DNA of 64,000 nt, from the NCBI RefSeq assembly GCF_025766255.1, contig NW_026516844.1:1-64000 (forward strand), read 5' to 3'. Both the position numbers and the translations under genes were made by a program. Position 1 is the stretch's first letter. Each line of letters starts with the position of its first letter. This stretch comes from Zychaea mexicana (Eukaryota; Mucoromycota; Mucoromycetes; Mucorales; Lichtheimiaceae). Shown here piece after piece: positions 60,736-64,000 of this stretch. The notes under the pieces were generated by a model, which did not search any database, was not told where the DNA came from, and saw only the letters and a list, made by a program, of their open reading frames with translations.

Positions 60736-61764
60736 ATGTCGAACACTGACTACTGTTCCGAAATGGGTTTGTCACCTCCCACAAGTGTTGACAATAGTGC
60801 TGATCAGTGTATTGTTGATAACGACGAAAACTACTACAACGACGCGTTTTTCAATGATTTAGACGTTGCCACCAATGATCTAAATCGCGACTTGATTACC
60901 GATCAACACGACGCGTTTTACTCTCTTCCCGCTGCGACATTGGAAGACGATGCTGGTTTCGCGTTAATGAGCCACTTGCTATTGATTACTTCTAGTATGA
61001 CCGCCGCTATCGGTGCTCCTACTGGTTCAGGTCAGCATAACCTGTTAAACTCGGTACCAACAACAACAATAGCACCGACGGCGATATCTTCATCATCACC
61101 ATCGATATTTTCAATAACACCCACATCTACACCACCAGTATCAGTAATACATGAACAAAACGACAGTAATACAGCTGAAAACCCGGTTCTATCATACTCA
61201 GTACCATTTATTGCTCCAGAAGATATCCTACGACAGCGACAACATACTCTACACCGGGAAGGTCAGCTACCGCCCCCAGCAACAGTGATTGCTACATTAT
61301 CGTCACCTATCGTTCCTACAACAACAAGCTTGCCTTTGGCAAAAAATGAACAAGAAGTGCAGGCTGCAAGAAAAATTGCTATCAAGCCCGAAACTAGTAG
61401 AAGTCAAAAAGTAGTACCAATATTAGAAAGAGGAGGAACAGTGGAAAGAACAAAGGAGATGAGAGAACACGAAAGGAAAACACAGACGCAACAATCAAAA
61501 CAAGTAGCAGCGGCGAAGAAAAATGATGTGGACAAGGAAGAACGACGACAGAAACGACTCTTGCGGAATCGACTGGCTGCAAAAGAGTGTCGAGAAAAGA
61601 AAAGGCAGCATCAAGAATCTTTAGAGAAGCGAGTAGTGCAATTGGAAGAAGAAAACGAACGGTTACGGGAATCTGTCGACAGACTAAAAGATAGACTCAC
61701 ACTTTGCCTGCAAAACCCGAATGACTTCTATCACCATTCCCGTTATTCCCTAGCCGCAACATAG
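60736..61764 (+). CDS. bZIP transcription factor
   Basis: A single exon of 342 residues starting at ATG 60736; the frame is open upstream to 60607 but has no earlier ATG. The basic region EERRQKRLLRNRLAAKECREKK has the NxxAAxxCR signature (N-x7-R), and a leucine zipper follows: LEKRVVQLEEENERLRESV, DRLKDRLTLCLQ, with leucines every seven residues. The N-terminus (about 1-90) is acidic (DNDENYYNDAFFNDLD) and probably activating; the middle is Ser/Thr/Pro-rich. The basic region with AAKECR is reminiscent of ATF/CREB-type factors, which bind TGACGT-type sites, but subgroup assignment is uncertain. Nuclear. Confidence 0.9.
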   Translation: MSNTDYCSEMGLSPPTSVDNSADQCIVDNDENYYNDAFFNDLDVATNDLNRDLITDQHDAFYSLPAATLEDDAGFALMSHLLLITSSMTAAIGAPTGSGQHNLLNSVPTTTIAPTAISSSSPSIFSITPTSTPPVSVIHEQNDSNTAENPVLSYSVPFIAPEDILRQRQHTLHREGQLPPPATVIATLSSPIVPTTTSLPLAKNEQEVQAARKIAIKPETSRSQKVVPILERGGTVERTKEMREHERKTQTQQSKQVAAAKKNDVDKEERRQKRLLRNRLAAKECREKKRQHQESLEKRVVQLEEENERLRESVDRLKDRLTLCLQNPNDFYHHSRYSLAAT

Positions 61765-62092
61765 TTTCAAAGCAGTGTTATATATACCTTTTCAATCCTA
61801 CTCTCAATACTATCACCATCCGCTAGCATATGCCAACACATTATCAACCATCCACATCTTCAAAACTAACGTCTATGATATGTAGAATTATGGCATGTAA
61901 TATAAATGCTAAATACACTGCAATAAGAACGTTATCCAGCGCAACTATTTACGTTGATCGGCAACTCCAGCACAACTAAGCTTTTGCGGCTGTGATAACA
62001 AGGCAGGCATGTTCACGGTCGCCTCGTTTTTTACTTTAAAACTGAAGGATTTTTATAAATAGAAGATATATGCATTCACTTCTTTTGATTAC
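61765..62092. other. Intergenic spacer
   Basis: 3' flank of the bZIP gene; nothing recognised. Confidence 0.5.
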
Positions 62093-62915
62093 AAGTATAG
62101 TCCCAACGTTATAACCTTGACTGAATTTGCGTTGAATTTGTGTTGAATTTGTTTAACGTGGCTTTGGCATGGTACATGGCGCCGAGCTTGGACATAGACC
62201 GAACATTCATCCCGATGGGTTTACCTCAGCTACGCTGCTGGAATCTGGCTTTCTTCTACGTACATGATAATGTCGACGGACGACAGGCACGACGTACAAA
62301 CAGCTCAAACCCCCTTGGTGAATTGCTTGATTATGGCTGCAACGCTCTAATACGATTTTTTCGTCAGTAGTTCAAGCAAGTGCGCTTGGATCCGGACATT
62401 CTCATGCAACAGTGCTGCTATGTTTGATTGAGGCTTTTGGGTTCTAAAATGTCCACTCAGTAAGAGCATCATACTGGTGTATTGTACTTGGACTATGTAG
62501 ATGCACCAACTGAAGAGATTGTCCTTGCACTTGTAGTTTTCACGATTTCCGGTGTATTTGGCAAGTATATCTTCTTACAATTATCAACATAAGCGTGCAA
62601 ATAAGCGAGATTTTCTATATACATGTACGATGTATCTTATAAAAGATATATGTACATATTTTCATTGCATGATTACAAGATGCATCATAGCAAATACAAG
62701 CGCTACTCACAGTTCCGAACTTATTATGTACAATGTATTTTACACCCGAGCTGTTTGCCCCTCAATTCGAGTTGACACTTGTATACTGCTCTTTAGTATT
62801 TGCAACCATTGTTTACTTGCGATGGGCTGTTGCTGTCATTGAAGCGTTCTGCTCATACCTGGGCATCTAATGCTTTACAATTACAGCAAAGAAGCCACAG
62901 TCCAAGACAAATTGA
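62093..62915 (+). pseudogene. Ethanolamine/choline phosphotransferase (CDP-alcohol type), broken copy
   Basis: Pieces of an EPT1/CPT1-like protein appear in order but in different frames: [14 protein letters not shown] (62098-62140), then [20 protein letters not shown] (62142-62200), the catalytic motif [19 protein letters not shown] plus LLDYGCNAL (62268-62350), then after a frameshift [20 protein letters not shown], then HTGVLYLDYVDAPTEEI and VVFTISGVFG (62470-62565), and finally MYFTPELFAPQFELTLVYCS, LRWAVAVIEAFCSYLGI, a TAA stop and CFTITAKKPQ (62740-62905). These enzymes make phosphatidylethanolamine or phosphatidylcholine in the ER. The CDP-alcohol motif DGx2ARx8Gx3Dx3D has its last Asp replaced by Asn (CNAL), and several stops and frame changes break the copy. 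Confidence 0.8.
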
Positions 62916-63064
62916 ATTATCTATATATACTATACATCTCCCTTCCCCCCCCCGTTTTCCCCATGAAACGGATATTTACAAAGGTGCTATCACTTATAAT
63001 TGCTCCCTTAAATTTGTATTTTATCAGCATGTACATGTGTGGATTACGATTGTAAACATTTGTT

Positions 63065-63425
63065 TTTATATGCAAGGACACTTTGGTTTATTTGGGATCT
63101 TCTTTGGGTGAGAAGTCTCCTTCGTCGTATTCTGCGATAGATCCACTGCCAGGATCACGGATTGGAAAGGCGGTAGAGTGGAAGCTAGGTTTTTCGAAAC
63201 TGTTATCGGCGTTGTTTTCATTACTGTTTGACGTTTCCGCTAGCTCTTCATTGATATAGTCTTCCAATGTGTCAGTTCTTCTGTTGCGCGGATCAAATAT
63301 ATTGTCCAATTCATCTACACTCAAAGAGGAAGATGTGCTCTGTGGACTCAGTAGTGTTGTATGCGATCGAATAGCGGTGAAAACAATATCTGACAGGATG
63401 AGGATCGACGGCTTCTGAATCGATA
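63065..63425 (-). mobile_element. Dispersed repeat, copy 2 (inverted relative to copy 1)
   Basis: Reverse complement matches 46403-46760 along about 360 bp with few differences (one 3-nt insertion: GSGS versus NGS). The same two frames are open: one ending TESTEHIFLFECR, the other SVDELDNIFDPRNRRTDTL to GDFSPKEDPK stop at 63088. Here it lies between the phosphotransferase pseudogene and the TPR fragment and has no transposase next to it. Confidence 0.75.
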
Positions 63426-63573
63426 CCGAAACGCCAAAAAGAAAAGGTTGGGGATGGGAGCTCTCAAAAGAGGGGAAATCGTAGCCCTACTACTCAAAAT
63501 TCCGTTTCACGCAAGAGAACTGTTTGTTTATTGTATGCTAAGAAGAATTCATATGGGGAGGACTTTTTTTGCC
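63426..63573. other. Short spacer
   Basis: Between the repeat and the TPR fragment; nothing recognised. Confidence 0.4.
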
Positions 63574-64000
63574 TCACGACAGCAGTGCCTTTTCAATCAG
63601 TTCTTCAATATATGTTGCCGACTTGGGATTGTTTCGTAAAGCCTGAAAGTATTCACACTATGATTAGATATCGTAATAGGTCAAGTAATGATGGCTGCCG
63701 GATATTTTTGTGTTCATCAATTCATCTTACAATACCTTGTGGAATTGGTAAAATGCATTTGGTCCTTTCTGCCTTGATCAAGGTAAATTTGTCCCATTCC
63801 GACGCGCACGTCGGAGTTTTGTGGTTTTCGTTGAGTGCCAACTGGAAACACTCCAACGCACGGTCGTACTTCCTAAAGTCAAAGAAAAAAGCTAATTAGT
63901 CTATCAAGATAATAGTAGCTCAGGTAATTTACTTTATTGCATGTTTTGCAAATTACCGCATCCGTCTGTATACATGGCCAAAATTAGCCCACAGTTTCTC
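63574..64000 (-). pseudogene. 3' end of a TPR protein gene (possibly CDC16), frame-broken, partial
   Basis: Minus-strand exons end at 63957, run 63872-63736 and 63642-63574. They read KLWANFGHVYRRMRKYDRAL and ECFQLALNENHK, then (shifted) NSDVRVGMGQIYLDQG, then (shifted again) GPNAFYQFHKALRNN, and PKSATYIEELIEKALLS stop. This is a TPR repeat pair plus C-terminus, similar to the last TPRs of Cdc16/Apc6 (xNLGHxYRKxxxYxxAL). The two frame changes inside one exon suggest a pseudogene or sequence errors. The gene continues beyond the window edge. Assignment to CDC16 is tentative; other TPR proteins are possible. Confidence 0.5.

Noticed and set aside
1..64000. CRISPR arrays, rRNA, operons or bacterial features
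   Set aside because: No regularly spaced identical repeats, no rRNA sequence, and spliceosomal introns throughout; the window is eukaryotic.

Overview
The window reads as a nuclear contig from an early-diverging filamentous fungus, most likely a member of the Mucorales (Mucoromycota). Genes are rich in short GT-AG introns (about 46-110 nt), intergenic DNA is AT-rich, and promoters often carry CT-rich tracts or a TATA box. The gene set (FANCD2, a Rck2/Srk1-type kinase, a Crz1-like zinc-finger factor, a GH15 glucoamylase, a secreted-peptide pair) mixes with decayed Pif1-helicase, LINE and DDE transposon pieces. Genus is an inference; nothing here fixes it. I rebuilt exon structures by hand from splice sites and reading phase, and every model called CDS closes in frame except where stated.

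Layout. 0-2.3 kb: transposon debris (LINE reverse-transcriptase 3' end, a frame-broken Pif1-type helicase). 3.5-6.9 kb: two lineage-specific genes of unknown function. 6.9-13.2 kb: gene-poor, with a 146-bp tandem duplication and a zinc-knuckle remnant. 13.3-17.3 kb: Crz1-like C2H2 factor and an atypical mitochondrial aldo/keto reductase. 18.4-20.9 kb: two paralogous secreted small proteins. 23.3-26.3 kb: enolase and REX4 exonuclease (convergent). 29.1-33.8 kb: secreted glucoamylase and Rck2/Srk1 kinase (convergent). 35.7-37.3 kb: RhoGAP protein. 39.9-42.2 kb: a broken 5' fragment of the APC/C subunit gene CDC16 followed by a divergent repeat field. 42.4-44.9 kb: FAD aromatic hydroxylase. 45.8-47.5 kb: DDE transposase pseudogene and other decayed fragments. 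47.6-49.2 kb: PLP serine/threonine dehydratase. 49.8-56.7 kb: FANCD2 (28 exons, one frame break). 56.8-61.8 kb: cyclin L, a wall-sensor-like membrane protein, a bZIP factor. 62.1-64 kb: an ethanolamine/choline phosphotransferase pseudogene, the second copy of a dispersed repeat, and the broken 3' end of a TPR (possibly CDC16) gene.

The genes do not form one pathway. Stress and cell-wall signalling is well represented (Crz1-like factor, Rck2/Srk1 kinase, RhoGAP, membrane sensor, bZIP). Two house-keeping genes (CDC16-like, EPT1/CPT1-like) are present only as broken pieces, which suggests loss of redundant copies after duplication. The observations I would look at first are the 5-nt microexon in the glucoamylase gene, the aldo/keto reductase that has lost two catalytic residues, the CDC16 pieces in opposite orientation, and the dispersed repeat with two open frames.
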